Positions 1 to 9,512 are shown, counted from the stretch's first letter. The stretch is 64,000 nucleotides of DNA from Candidatus Vicinibacter affinis (GCA_016714365.1 JADJNH010000007.1:62001-126000); one strand, 5' to 3'. Notes: generated by a model from the letters alone, not told the origin. Numbers and translations are program-made.

Positions 1-786
1 CCCATGATCTATTATCCCTTATCCACGCTGATGTTGGCAGGAATTCGTGAGATTTTAATCATTTCCACACCGAGAGATCTGCCGCAATTTAAATCCGTAC
101 TAGGTGATGGATCAAATCTGGGCATCCGCCTGGAGTATCAGGAACAACAAATTCCTAACGGGCTTGCACAAGCATTCGTCTTGGGAAAAGAGTTTATAGG
201 TAAGGATTCGGTATGTTTGATACTGGGTGATAATATCTTTTATGGCCATAAACTACCCGAGTTGCTCCGTGAAAGCACTCAGCCTGACGGTGGAATCGTA
301 TTCGCATATCCTGTGGCCGATCCGGAACGTTACGGTGTGGTGGAGTTTGACGACCAGCTTCACGCCATCAGCATAGAAGAAAAACCTTCACATCCAAAAT
401 CAAATTATGCGGTCCCCGGGATATATTTCTATGACAATGAAGTTGTCAATATTGCGGAAAATTTAAAACCATCTGCGCGAGGTGAATACGAAATCACCGA
501 TGTAAATAAAACCTATCTGGAGCGCAATAAACTTAAGGTCGGGGTCCTTGGACGTGGTGTTGCATGGCTGGATACCGGTACCCATGAATCATTAATGCAG
601 GCATCCCAGTTTATTCAGGTAATTGAAGAGCGCCAGGGACTTAAAATCGGCTGTCTGGAAGAGGTGGCCTACCTGATGAATTACATTGACCGGGAAGGTC
701 TTGCCAGAGAAGCAGAAAAATTGAAAAAAAGCAATTATGGTGAATATCTGCTGAAATTACTAAAATTAACAGACCCGAAAGCCTGA
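1..786 (+). CDS. rfbA: Glucose-1-phosphate thymidylyltransferase, 5' end outside window
   Basis: Cytoplasmic nucleotidyltransferase that joins dTTP and glucose-1-phosphate to give dTDP-glucose, the entry step to dTDP-rhamnose and related surface sugars. The frame is open from base 1. The first methionine, at base 4, lies inside the conserved 'KPMIYYPLSTLM' stretch, so roughly 30 N-terminal residues with the glycine-rich nucleotide motif lie upstream of the window. Visible family signatures are ILGDNIFYG, RYGVVEFD, EEKP and the C-terminal WLDTGTHESL. The remainder has the expected length (about 290 residues in full). The next gene starts 76 bp downstream and looks unrelated. The family call is safe; the exact sugar pathway is not visible here. 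Confidence 0.95.
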   Translation, partial: PMIYYPLSTLMLAGIREILIISTPRDLPQFKSVLGDGSNLGIRLEYQEQQIPNGLAQAFVLGKEFIGKDSVCLILGDNIFYGHKLPELLRESTQPDGGIVFAYPVADPERYGVVEFDDQLHAISIEEKPSHPKSNYAVPGIYFYDNEVVNIAENLKPSARGEYEITDVNKTYLERNKLKVGVLGRGVAWLDTGTHESLMQASQFIQVIEERQGLKIGCLEEVAYLMNYIDREGLAREAEKLKKSNYGEYLLKLLKLTDPKA

Positions 787-862
787 ACGAGCAACAGAAC
801 TTAAAAAAAATTAAAACAAAGGAAGACTTTCAAGCGTTAACTAAGCCAAAAATAATAAGATC

Positions 863-1279
863 ATGTACCCAATAGAATTAGTAAGGCCAATGGCCCAGGA
901 ATTAAACCAGGTTGGATTTGAGAGTCTAAGCAATCCTGAAGATGTTGCCCAAAAATTGACAAGTAATCAAGGCACTACGCTCCTTGTAGTAAATTCTGTA
1001 TGTGGATGTGCTGCCGCAAATGCTCGTCCAGGGGTAAAAATCGCCCTTGGTCAGGATAAAAAACCTGATCATCTGGTGACCGTTTTTGCCGGCGTGGATA
1101 CTGCAGCAACTGCCAAAGCTCGTGAGTTTCTTTTACCATACCCTCCTTCTTCTCCCGCAATAGCCCTGATAAAGGATGGAAAATTGGTACACATGCTCGA
1201 ACGTCATCACATCGAAGGCAGATCTGCTCAAATGATTGCAGACAATCTCACTTCTGCATTTAACATGTATTGTAATTAA
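863..1279 (+). CDS. Bacilliredoxin, BrxA/BrxB (YphP/YqiW) family
   Basis: A 138-residue thioredoxin-fold protein of the family that removes bacillithiol from S-bacillithiolated proteins in the cytoplasm. The key feature is the CGC active-site motif at residues 47-49 inside VVNSVCGCAAANARPG, followed by the family's VTVFAGVD and SPAIALIKDGKLVHMLERHHIEG segments. Length matches the usual 135-145 residues. The stop is followed immediately by the next gene, suggesting co-transcription. Bacillithiol use is inferred from the family, since no bacillithiol biosynthesis gene is in this window. Confidence 0.93.
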   Translation: MYPIELVRPMAQELNQVGFESLSNPEDVAQKLTSNQGTTLLVVNSVCGCAAANARPGVKIALGQDKKPDHLVTVFAGVDTAATAKAREFLLPYPPSSPAIALIKDGKLVHMLERHHIEGRSAQMIADNLTSAFNMYCN

Positions 1280-1288
1280 TTGAAACCA

Positions 1289-1900
1289 ATGCGATTAAAA
1301 TTTATTTTGGCCATCACTGGCCTGGTTATTTGTTTTTCTGAAGTAAAATCAGCTGTAAATACAGACTCCATAATCAAGTATAAACCTCTTTATACTAAAA
1401 AGGAAATAAAAAAGGAAGCAAAAGACATTAAAGAAATGACTAAATTGGTCAAGGAATTTTCCAAAACAGCCAAGTCAGATAATTTTGATTACCTCAATTC
1501 AAAATTGGAAAAATTGAAAGTTCGGATGAATGATGAACATCAGGAATTAAATGCACGCATATCTGCACGTACCCGTCGTATCAAGCCTGCTAAAATAACG
1601 CGCGACAGTCTTAATGAAGCTGAATTGCCAAAAGGCTACAACACCAATATTGACGGCCAAATCGTAAATGCCAGCAAGTCTGATATAATGGCAAAAAGAT
1701 CCGAGACTGAAATACTTCTGAAATACAGTAAAATTCTAAGTAAAGAGAATGCGATCGTACGCAAACTTAAAAACATTACAGAATTAAGTAAAGACACGCC
1801 CTCGAGTACCATTGATGAAATAATTTCAGACAGCAATGATTTCATCAATTCAATGAAAGATGAAGTAGCCTTGATGACCAAAGAAAAGGGTAAAAAGTAA
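1289..1900 (+). CDS. Exported helical protein of unknown function
   Basis: About 203 residues. The chosen ATG gives a clear signal peptide (MRLKFILAITGLVICF, cleavage probably after SEVKSA). A TTG nine bases upstream, directly after the bacilliredoxin stop, is the alternative start. The mature part is very rich in Lys, Glu, Asp and Ser with few aromatic residues and is likely all-helical, perhaps coiled coil around residues 40-100. I recognise no domain. Placement directly behind the bacilliredoxin gene suggests one transcript, but no functional link can be read from the sequence. Confidence 0.7.
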   Translation: MRLKFILAITGLVICFSEVKSAVNTDSIIKYKPLYTKKEIKKEAKDIKEMTKLVKEFSKTAKSDNFDYLNSKLEKLKVRMNDEHQELNARISARTRRIKPAKITRDSLNEAELPKGYNTNIDGQIVNASKSDIMAKRSETEILLKYSKILSKENAIVRKLKNITELSKDTPSSTIDEIISDSNDFINSMKDEVALMTKEKGKK

Positions 1901-2063
1901 AATACAATTAGATTTAAATTACTAAAAGCATGTACTAGGATCAAACTATCCTAAGGGTTTTCTGTCAGTTTTATTTAACCCAGAAATTTTTTTTAGTAAG
2001 GATTGAATATAATCTTGTTCGGGTGAAACTTCCTAAAGAAATTGAAAGGAAAATTATAAGCCC

Positions 2064-5000
2064 CTACTCCACCAAGACAAAACCCGCCCAGTTGTATGGA
2101 TCCAGCCCATTGTCCCTGAGCTGCTTTTGAGCGGATTGGAAAGCAGCGGGTATCGTCATCTTTTCTTCGAGCCACTTTTTATAAAATGCAGTCATCAATA
2201 ATGAAGTCTGTTTGTCAGGAACCTGCCATAGGGACATGATCAAATATTTTGCTCCCGCAATTTTGAATGCTCTCTGTAAGCCATAAACCCCTTCATGGCC
2301 TAGTAAATCGCCAAGGCCTGTTTCACAGGCAGACAACACCACCAATTCAGTATTTGATAAATTCATTTGACTTATTTCATAGGCAGTTAATATACCATCT
2401 TCCTTGTCTGCCATTGTTTCTTTTCCTAACCAGGCAGGATTCCCTCCAGCCATTATTAATCCTGACCGCATCATAGGATTCTCAGAGTTTTTGAATACAG
2501 GTTCGTTGGTTTCTGCCTCCACTTTTGTATTGAGTGAAGCCGTGTTCGCAGCAACTTGCACTAAACTGTCAGATTTGTTTTTCCAACTTGTTGCACTGTC
2601 GTAAACCACTCTGTTTTTTTCAGCCTTCACCTGGTCAGGAAAGAAATATCCATGAGTTGCGAGGTGCAAAATTCTTGGCGATCCTGAAGAATTCTTTGCA
2701 ATTCTTTTGAAAGAATCTTCGGTGCCATTAAAACCTTTTTTAGTATCAACTTCCAATCCGGCAGACCTCATTATTTTTTCTAAAGAATTGATCTCACGCT
2801 CAGTCCCCAAAAGATAATTCCAACTTCCTGATCTGCTTGCAGAGATATCAGTAGTATTTGATAATTCATTGCGGGAAGCATATTGCAATTCATCATTGGA
2901 AAGCGTGCTGTCAAAATCAAAAAGAAGTCCCCCATACAAAACTGCCAAATTGTTTTTTACGTCATTTATATGCGGAAACACCAATTGACGGGTGCTGTTT
3001 AGCTCTATCAATTGATACTTTTCAGAAAGTATCAAATCTTGATCCACAGGAACAGCATCCATATTCAATCTGTGCAACAATCCACTAGGAGAAAAATAAA
3101 TTTTATTCACTCCGGCCAAATCCTTTTCCAGTGGTTTCCATATCAGCCCATATAATGACTTCGCCGAATTCTTATGAACTGATGCCCCTCGATCAGAAAT
3201 ATTGTACAGACTGTTGACATAATCAGCCTTTTTTACGGAATTATACTGTAACAATGAACTCAATTCTCCTTCTTCGAAAAGTGAAATAAACTTTGGGCTT
3301 TTATCTCCCTTCTTTAGAATCAAAGCAGCGTAAAGGATGCTGTCATTTGGTGCAGGATTAAACAAATTATAATGCACAAACTCAATTGCAGCTTCTCCGA
3401 AATTTAATTTATTGCACACCTGATTCCAACTCACTTGATTTTTGGCAGTAGAATATTGTCTGCTATTTCGAATGAGTGACTTTTCAAGGGAGTTGGCCTT
3501 TTCTTCAAGCTCTGCTACATGGCTACGACTGGCAATAGGCTTACTGTATTCCGTTGCGAGCAAACGATGAACAGCCCTGAGTTGGTTAAAATTTTCGGAT
3601 GAAATAGTATCTGAATTGGCATAGTTTTTTAACTGACTTCCTGAATTTAATAAAAATCCCTTAAAAAAAAGAATGTCGTCATAACATTCTGCGGTTAAAT
3701 CTTCGCTATGCATTATATATGAAAACGTAAAACTAATTCTCCTGGAAAAATCAGAAATAAATGAACTTAATTCCCTTTCTGAAAGATGGGTACTCGCTGT
3801 ATTAAGAGAATTCATATCATTGTGCAGTGCCTGAACCAAATAAGGTGTTGCAGAATTAAAATTCCCATATTTCCAATAAAGCTGAAACAAAGCGATCAGA
3901 TAATGCGTAAAATATTCATTCTTCGTACCAAGACTGGTTTCCATAATATTTTTAGCGTCCAAAAAATATTTTTCAGCCTCTGCAAAATGACCTGTTTCAG
4001 CTTCTATAAAACCCAGATAAGAAAGTACATTGGCATAATCCTGATGAGATTTACCAATTACTTTTTCATAAATTGGTAAAGCAATCCTGAAGAGTGAATC
4101 CGCCCTGCTATAATTCTTTTTTTCCAAATGAAAAGCTCCCAAATTTTTCAAAATGGTGGCAAATCTGGCTGTTTCCTTACCGGATGTTTCTTCCCAAATT
4201 GACATTGCCTCCAGAAAGCTTTTTTCTAAATCCTCCTCTCTTCCCATTTGCTTATACAACAAGGCAAGATTATTTAAATCGGTCGCATAAGCTTCACTCC
4301 GCTTACCAAATAACTTTTCTTTAATTTGCAAAGCCTGAAGAATTAATTTTTCAGCCTTATCAAAATTCCTCATAAATGCATAAAGCACCCCTAGATTTGA
4401 CAAGCTGGTTGCATAGTCCTGATGGTTTTCGCCAAGCATTTTTTTTCTAACCTCAATGGCTTGAATATACAGCAATTCGGATTTTTTATAATCTCCAATA
4501 TTGGTATACAACACTGCCAGAGAGTTTATACTAATTGGATAATTTGGATGTTCCGGAGCCTTAGACTCCCATAATTCTTTACTCTTTTTGAAATAGGCTT
4601 CTGCTTTTTCATAATAACCTTGTTCATTGTAAATACCTGCCAGATTATTCATGCATTTTGCATAATCCAAATTCTCAGTCCCCACAGTTTTTTCATAATT
4701 CAGTTTTCCTTCCAGAAAATATGGTTCGGCCTGCATAAATTTACCTTGAACATAATACAGTACGCCAATTGACATAATGCATTTTGTATATTCAGGATGC
4801 ATTTTACCCAATAATTTCTCCCGGATTTTCTTTGAATCATTGTAGTTAGCTTCAGCTTGTGGAAAATCCCTTTTAAGATAAGCAACTCTTCCCTGCAGAA
4901 ATCTTACGTCGCCAAACTGAACCGTTTCCACCCCATTTTTTTCCAGGAGCAACTTTTCCGCTTCGGACAACTTAATTAATGCACTTGAGAAATCTTTCTG

Positions 5001-5129
5001 AGTCATCATTGCCTGAGCCTTGATTAAAAGACTGTCAAAAATGTTGATGGATACCGAATCAAGCACCTGTGTCAATGACCGAATCGGCAGGCAAATAACA
5101 ATTAGAAATAATAAAAGACTCTTCCTCAT
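2064..5129 (-). CDS. Exported TPR protein with C-terminal CHAT protease domain
   Basis: About 1021 residues. A signal peptide (MRKSLLLFLIVICLPIRSL) is followed by roughly ten 42-residue tetratricopeptide repeats over residues 30-430 (for example 'ATSLSNLGVLYAFMRNFDKAE'-like units without the last residue), a helical linker, and a CHAT domain over about 690-1021. The caspase-like dyad is present: His826 in LATHGYF and Cys935 in LSACETG. CHAT proteins are cysteine peptidases of the caspase/separase clan; this Bacteroidota type is exported, and its substrate is unknown. The ATG at 5129 is preferred over the upstream TTG at 5147 because it gives the better signal peptide. It diverges from the beta-helix gene across 260 bp that holds a palindrome. 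Confidence 0.9.
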   Translation of the reverse strand: MRKSLLLFLIVICLPIRSLTQVLDSVSINIFDSLLIKAQAMMTQKDFSSALIKLSEAEKLLLEKNGVETVQFGDVRFLQGRVAYLKRDFPQAEANYNDSKKIREKLLGKMHPEYTKCIMSIGVLYYVQGKFMQAEPYFLEGKLNYEKTVGTENLDYAKCMNNLAGIYNEQGYYEKAEAYFKKSKELWESKAPEHPNYPISINSLAVLYTNIGDYKKSELLYIQAIEVRKKMLGENHQDYATSLSNLGVLYAFMRNFDKAEKLILQALQIKEKLFGKRSEAYATDLNNLALLYKQMGREEDLEKSFLEAMSIWEETSGKETARFATILKNLGAFHLEKKNYSRADSLFRIALPIYEKVIGKSHQDYANVLSYLGFIEAETGHFAEAEKYFLDAKNIMETSLGTKNEYFTHYLIALFQLYWKYGNFNSATPYLVQALHNDMNSLNTASTHLSERELSSFISDFSRRISFTFSYIMHSEDLTAECYDDILFFKGFLLNSGSQLKNYANSDTISSENFNQLRAVHRLLATEYSKPIASRSHVAELEEKANSLEKSLIRNSRQYSTAKNQVSWNQVCNKLNFGEAAIEFVHYNLFNPAPNDSILYAALILKKGDKSPKFISLFEEGELSSLLQYNSVKKADYVNSLYNISDRGASVHKNSAKSLYGLIWKPLEKDLAGVNKIYFSPSGLLHRLNMDAVPVDQDLILSEKYQLIELNSTRQLVFPHINDVKNNLAVLYGGLLFDFDSTLSNDELQYASRNELSNTTDISASRSGSWNYLLGTEREINSLEKIMRSAGLEVDTKKGFNGTEDSFKRIAKNSSGSPRILHLATHGYFFPDQVKAEKNRVVYDSATSWKNKSDSLVQVAANTASLNTKVEAETNEPVFKNSENPMMRSGLIMAGGNPAWLGKETMADKEDGILTAYEISQMNLSNTELVVLSACETGLGDLLGHEGVYGLQRAFKIAGAKYLIMSLWQVPDKQTSLLMTAFYKKWLEEKMTIPAAFQSAQKQLRDNGLDPYNWAGFVLVE

Positions 5130-5213
5130 GGTCACAAAATTAGACAAAGATTTGGTATAACATTGAAATAATAACCATCAACAAGTATTCAAGAATGGAT
5201 AAAAAACATAACT

Positions 5214-5232
5214 ATTAACCTGCCAGGTTAAT
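5214..5232. promoter_or_regulatory. 19-bp palindrome between divergent genes
   Basis: ATTAACCTGCCAGGTTAAT is a perfect inverted repeat with 8-bp arms and a 3-base centre, lying about 85 bp upstream of the TPR-CHAT start and 158 bp upstream of the beta-helix gene. It could be a protein-binding site or a hairpin. A closely similar element occurs at 31744-31762 in reverse orientation, so it may instead be a small dispersed repeat. Confidence 0.45.
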
Positions 5233-5389
5233 AAAATATTGATTTCGTCAAATTATGATTCTACTTAAATACAATTCGACTGCTAATTATGACAAAAGAC
5301 CAAAGAAATAAAAGTAGTATCACACCAGTAATAAATAATTCTATATCTTACGAAGGCAAAGGATTTTAAAATGATTGATATCTTTAAGT

Positions 5390-7009
5390 ATGAAGTCAGC
5401 AAAAACATATATTAAATCTTCGCTCAGAAGCATTTTGAATATTTTAATTCTTATTTTGACGCTCATTCAATCTTTATATGCAAATAAAATTACAGTTACG
5501 CCTTCTGATTATACCCGCCATTTAGGAAATTTAAGACCTGACGACACACTATTTCTATCAGCAGGCAGTTATCTGAATAATCTTTCACTAAAAGACATTC
5601 AGGGAACATCAAGCCAACCCATTACTATTATGGGAGAAGGAGTGGGCACTATGTTTGAAGCACAATCCTGCTGCAATACGGTAAGTCTCACCCGCTGCTC
5701 CTATCTGATTTTGAGCAATTTTAAATTGGATGGAAAAAACAAATTTGTGGATGCTGTAAAAGCGGAAGGTACAGCCGGTAATTGGGCACACCATGTAACC
5801 ATTGAGAAATTAAATATTGTAAATTATGGTGTTGATCAACAAGCAGTAGGCATCAGCACTAAATGTCCGACATGGAACTGGATCATAAGAAGCAATATTA
5901 TCATCGGTGCCGGAACCGGAATGTATCTCGGCAATTCATCCGGCAACATGCCTTTTGTAAATGGAATTATTGAAAATAATCTCATAAAAAATACCGTCGG
6001 TTACAACATCGAAATTAAACATCAGCTGAATGGCGTACGTGATGAATTTCCTGAAACAAGAATTCATGGAAAAACCATCATCCGCTATAATGTATTCACC
6101 AAAGACCAAAGTTCTTCTACTGGGGGAAATGCACGCCCCAACTTATTAGTAGGTGGATTTCCAACTTCCGGATGGGGATCTAAGGATTATTATGAAATTT
6201 ATGGAAATTTATTTTACAACAATCCTGTTGAAGCTCTCTTCCAGGGAACAGGAAATATAAATTTGTATTCCAACATTTTTATAAATCACTTTGATCCTCC
6301 GGGATACCGCACCGTATACTTCACTCCGCACAATGGTGTAAATCCACAGGATGTAAAAGTATTTCACAACACCATTTGGTCAGCTACCGGCACTGGATGT
6401 CTTAGATTGTTTAACCCTCATCCTAATTACACACAATATTGCTATTCAAATGCGGTCTTCTCCACACAAGCCATCAGTAATTTTATAAATCAGTCTGACA
6501 ATTTTACGGACAGTTACGAAAATGCAGATAAGTACTTTTTGAATGCATCCAAAAGTTTATCAGAAACCAATCTTTATCCACAAACAGGACAACTCAAAGG
6601 AACTATGACCGACCGGAGCATTTTTCAAAATCTAACTGCTTATGATAAGGATTTTAATGAGGATACTTATGACTGGACTTATCGGGGAGCCTATTCCGGT
6701 TGCTGCGCTAATAATGGGTGGAAAATTTCATTAGACACCATCCCTTTTGATTCTAAAATTAATACCAAAACTTTTAACCCGACTTTTCCAAAACTAAACA
6801 TTTTTCCAAATCCATTTAGAAATTATGTTACAGTGGAATCAGAAATCACAGGGATCTTAAATATTTACAGTCAGGAAGGCAAAAAAATGTTTACTGCTCC
6901 AATACAACCAGGTCATCAGTTAATTGAGCTTGATCAACTGCTTCCTGGAATTTACATAGTGTCTATAAGATCTAAAAATGGCACACTTCAAAGAAAAATA
7001 ATAAAATAA
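5390..7009 (+). CDS. Secreted right-handed beta-helix protein with T9SS sorting domain
   Basis: About 539 residues. The ATG at 5390 begins a long hydrophobic export signal ending near QSLYANK; the upstream TTG at 5375 is less likely. Residues about 30-430 read as a parallel beta-helix of the pectate-lyase/chondroitinase B type, with repeated short strands ending in NxI/NxF and G-N turns (IIENNLIKN, YEIYGNLFYNN). The last 75 residues (FPNPFRNYVTVES to LPGIYIVSI and the basic RKIIK end) form a type A T9SS C-terminal domain, so the protein is exported across the outer membrane. The polysaccharide target cannot be read. It resembles the cargo gene at 22181. Confidence 0.85.
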   Translation: MKSAKTYIKSSLRSILNILILILTLIQSLYANKITVTPSDYTRHLGNLRPDDTLFLSAGSYLNNLSLKDIQGTSSQPITIMGEGVGTMFEAQSCCNTVSLTRCSYLILSNFKLDGKNKFVDAVKAEGTAGNWAHHVTIEKLNIVNYGVDQQAVGISTKCPTWNWIIRSNIIIGAGTGMYLGNSSGNMPFVNGIIENNLIKNTVGYNIEIKHQLNGVRDEFPETRIHGKTIIRYNVFTKDQSSSTGGNARPNLLVGGFPTSGWGSKDYYEIYGNLFYNNPVEALFQGTGNINLYSNIFINHFDPPGYRTVYFTPHNGVNPQDVKVFHNTIWSATGTGCLRLFNPHPNYTQYCYSNAVFSTQAISNFINQSDNFTDSYENADKYFLNASKSLSETNLYPQTGQLKGTMTDRSIFQNLTAYDKDFNEDTYDWTYRGAYSGCCANNGWKISLDTIPFDSKINTKTFNPTFPKLNIFPNPFRNYVTVESEITGILNIYSQEGKKMFTAPIQPGHQLIELDQLLPGIYIVSIRSKNGTLQRKIIK

Positions 7010-7035
7010 ATTTTATCTTCTTTAAATCTTGAGGT

Positions 7036-7686
7036 TTAATTGGCAATAATGATCTCCCTCCACTTCCATCTTTTTATTCCCTCTGTCGATTGACCTGCTG
7101 CTCTTATCATTGCTGAAGCAAGATCTCTGACATGAACGGGTTTGTAATTTGTCAAGGGTCCAAAAAATATTTTGCTCATCAATGGCATAATCCACATGGC
7201 TATTTTTTCACCTAACCGATCTTCTTTTCTAGGCCCCATTAAAAGGCTTGGTTGCATGATTTGAATAGAGTTAAATGGAAGTTTTTCTAATTCGCTTTCC
7301 AATCTCCCCTTTGTGTTCAGATAAAAATTACCGGAATTTTTATCAGCACCAATGGAAGAAACGATTACTAATTTTTTTACTCCCTGCTCTGCAGCAATTT
7401 TTGCACAACGCAAGGGAAGCTCATAATCTACTTGTATAAACTTTTCTTTGGATCCGGCTTTTTTAATGGTGGTGCCTGTTGCACAAAAAAGCACCTCACA
7501 ATCCATATGAGATCGGATGCTTTCAACATTGTTGAAATCTACCATACACTCTGTTATTTTTGGATGCACCATACCAATCGATTTGCGCACCAACAATTTG
7601 ACAGAATGAAAGTTAGGGTCGTCACACAATTGCTTACACAAAAATGATCCTGTCAACCCGGATGCTCCCATTACTATAGCCCTCAT
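7036..7686 (-). CDS. NAD(P)-binding oxidoreductase, atypical SDR (HTATIP2/NmrA-like)
   Basis: 216 residues with an N-terminal Rossmann nucleotide-binding motif GASGLTGSFL (residues 8-17) and the FCATGTTIKKAGSKE segment typical of small NAD(P)H-binding proteins related to TIP30/HTATIP2. A mid-domain VIVSSIGADKNSGNFYLNTKG carries the YxxxK pair (Tyr and Lys about residues 123-127). The family consists of single-domain reductases or sensors, and no substrate is predictable. It is convergent with the beta-helix gene (26 bp between the stops) and diverges from the SDR at 7779. Confidence 0.8.
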   Translation of the reverse strand: MRAIVMGASGLTGSFLCKQLCDDPNFHSVKLLVRKSIGMVHPKITECMVDFNNVESIRSHMDCEVLFCATGTTIKKAGSKEKFIQVDYELPLRCAKIAAEQGVKKLVIVSSIGADKNSGNFYLNTKGRLESELEKLPFNSIQIMQPSLLMGPRKEDRLGEKIAMWIMPLMSKIFFGPLTNYKPVHVRDLASAMIRAAGQSTEGIKRWKWREIIIAN

Positions 7687-7778
7687 AAGATTGTATTTGT
7701 TAATTGTATGAATTTATTAAATTGTAAATCCCCAACAGAGATTAAACCATTAGGTCTTCTCTATTGTTTAACTGACCA

Positions 7779-8474
7779 ATGAAAAACTACTTCGTTCTTG
7801 GTGCTTCCTCAGGAATAGGAAGAGCGATTGCCTTGCAATTGAGTGGGCAAGGGCATACCGTTTATGGTACTTACCATAAGAACGGACAAGTAGATGGATT
7901 AAATCTTAAATATCATGAACTGAATGTACTTTCTGACCAAAGCAATTTTGACTTTCTCCCTGAAAATCTTGATGGCTTTGTTTACTGTCCCGGCAACATT
8001 AAATTAAAACCCTTTGAGCGAATAAGCCCGGAGGAGTTTACAGAGGACTTCACTTTGCAAGTCATTCATGCAGCAAAAAGTTTGCAAAAAGTGCTGCCAA
8101 GACTCAAAAAATCAACCCAGGCTTCGGTGGTTTTTTTCTCTTCTATTGCAGTTGGCAAAGGTTTTAATTACCACAGTCTTGTTTCAACATCCAAGGGCGC
8201 AATTGAAGGTTTAACTAAATCCCTTGCTGCAGAATACGCACCTAAAATACGATTTAATTGTATTGCGCCCTCCCTTACGAATACTCCCTTGGCATCCATG
8301 TTGTTGAATACCGAAGAAAAAATAGAAACGAATGCCAAAAGACATCCATTAAAAAGAATTGGACAACCGGAGGACATCGCTTCTGCAGCAGCGTTTCTCC
8401 TTTCCGAGGAATCTTCCTGGATGACCGGTCAGATTATACACGTGGACGGTGGACTTTCATCAATTAATTTGTGA
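7779..8474 (+). CDS. SDR-family oxidoreductase lacking the usual catalytic tyrosine
   Basis: 231 residues, a short-chain dehydrogenase/reductase Rossmann protein: nucleotide motif GASSGIGRAIAL at residues 7-18, a reduced NNAG equivalent (CPGNIKL), and C-terminal GQIIHVDGGLS. The canonical YxxxK reads VSTSK, so the catalytic Tyr position holds Val while the Lys and the preceding FFSSIA serines remain. It may therefore act by another residue or bind cofactor without classical catalysis. It is first gene of a tight run: the TspO start is one base after its stop and the SRPBCC gene follows three bases later. Confidence 0.85.
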   Translation: MKNYFVLGASSGIGRAIALQLSGQGHTVYGTYHKNGQVDGLNLKYHELNVLSDQSNFDFLPENLDGFVYCPGNIKLKPFERISPEEFTEDFTLQVIHAAKSLQKVLPRLKKSTQASVVFFSSIAVGKGFNYHSLVSTSKGAIEGLTKSLAAEYAPKIRFNCIAPSLTNTPLASMLLNTEEKIETNAKRHPLKRIGQPEDIASAAAFLLSEESSWMTGQIIHVDGGLSSINL

Positions 8475-8475
8475 T

Positions 8476-8946
8476 ATGAAAAAATTAATTCTGCTTTTAC
8501 TCTGTATGGTCATAACCATGTTGGTCGGAGCAACCTCCGGGCTATTGACCATCGAAGGAATTAATGAATGGTACCCCTTTCTCTTGAAGCCCTTTTTTAA
8601 CCCACCCAATTATATATTTGGACCGGTATGGACAGTATTATATCTGGTGATGGGGATTTCCTTGTTTCTGATTTGGGACAGTGATGCAACTAAATTCAGA
8701 ACCCGGGCACTTGCTGTTTTTTCAGCTCAGTTATTGCTTAATTTTTTGTGGTCATTTTTATTTTTCTATCTAAGAAGTCCACTTTTAGCACTTATAGACA
8801 TTATGCTTCTTTGGTGGCTCATCAGTACCATGATTTCACTTTTTGTCAAGATTAATAAGACAGCCGGTTACATCCAAATTCCATATTTATTGTGGGTAAG
8901 CTTTGCAACTGTCCTGAACGCTTCTATCTGGTACTTAAATAAATAA
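8476..8946 (+). CDS. tspO: TspO/MBR family tryptophan-rich sensory protein
   Basis: 156 residues with five predicted membrane helices, the translocator-protein fold that binds porphyrins and related ligands. Family marks are the WYPFLLKPFFNPPNYIFGPVW segment (loop 1 and the proline-rich PPNxxFGPVW), YLVMGISLFLIW, and NFLWSFLFF. The chosen ATG lies one base after the SDR stop; an earlier in-frame start would overlap that gene by 26 bases and add a hydrophilic leader. In this operon it sits between an SDR and an SRPBCC ligand-binding protein. TspO often accompanies tetrapyrrole or light/oxygen response genes, but no such partner is next to it. Confidence 0.93.
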   Translation: MKKLILLLLCMVITMLVGATSGLLTIEGINEWYPFLLKPFFNPPNYIFGPVWTVLYLVMGISLFLIWDSDATKFRTRALAVFSAQLLLNFLWSFLFFYLRSPLLALIDIMLLWWLISTMISLFVKINKTAGYIQIPYLLWVSFATVLNASIWYLNK

Positions 8947-8949
8947 TTG

Positions 8950-9420
8950 ATGTCGCTCTATACCTTACAAAAAACGCAAAAAATTCCTGCGACTTTAGAT
9001 GTTGTATGGGATTTTATGTCCGCTCCAAAAAATCTCAAAACAATTACCCCGCCCTATATGGGTTTTGACATCCTCACAGAGGACCTTCCGGAAAAAGTAT
9101 ATCCGGGAATGCTGATCCATTATCATGTGAGCCCTTTACTGGGTATAAAAATGAAATGGCTTACGGAGATTACACACGTTGAAGAGGGAACATATTTTGT
9201 AGACGAACAAAGATCGGGACCCTACAAAATCTGGCATCATGAGCATCATTTAAAAGCCATTCCAAATGGCGTTATGATGGTCGATCTCATTCATTATGTT
9301 CCACCTTTTGGATTTCTTGGAGACATTGCCCAAAGCATGTTCATTAAAAATCAATTAGAAGAAATATTTAGCTTCAGACATCGAAAATTAATAGAAATGT
9401 TTGGTGAATTCCCCGAATAA
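8950..9420 (+). CDS. SRPBCC-family ligand-binding protein
   Basis: 156 residues of the START/Bet v 1-like SRPBCC superfamily: N-terminal helix-grip opening (QKIPATLDVVWDFMSAPKNL), the ITPPYMGFDI stretch, and a long C-terminal helix. Proteins of this subgroup are cytoplasmic hydrophobic-ligand binders or cyclase-like accessory proteins, often annotated as cell division inhibitor or ligand-binding. The start overlaps nothing, lying three bases after tspO; the TTG directly before the ATG is less likely. Last gene of the SDR-tspO operon. The ligand is unknown. Confidence 0.82.
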   Translation: MSLYTLQKTQKIPATLDVVWDFMSAPKNLKTITPPYMGFDILTEDLPEKVYPGMLIHYHVSPLLGIKMKWLTEITHVEEGTYFVDEQRSGPYKIWHHEHHLKAIPNGVMMVDLIHYVPPFGFLGDIAQSMFIKNQLEEIFSFRHRKLIEMFGEFPE

Positions 9421-9512
9421 AAATAAGTCAATTAAATTTTATCTAATCTGATTTGACTCATTTGAAATTGAGATTTTGTAAAATTTCAACACAGGACTAT
9501 TACAGTTTTTTT

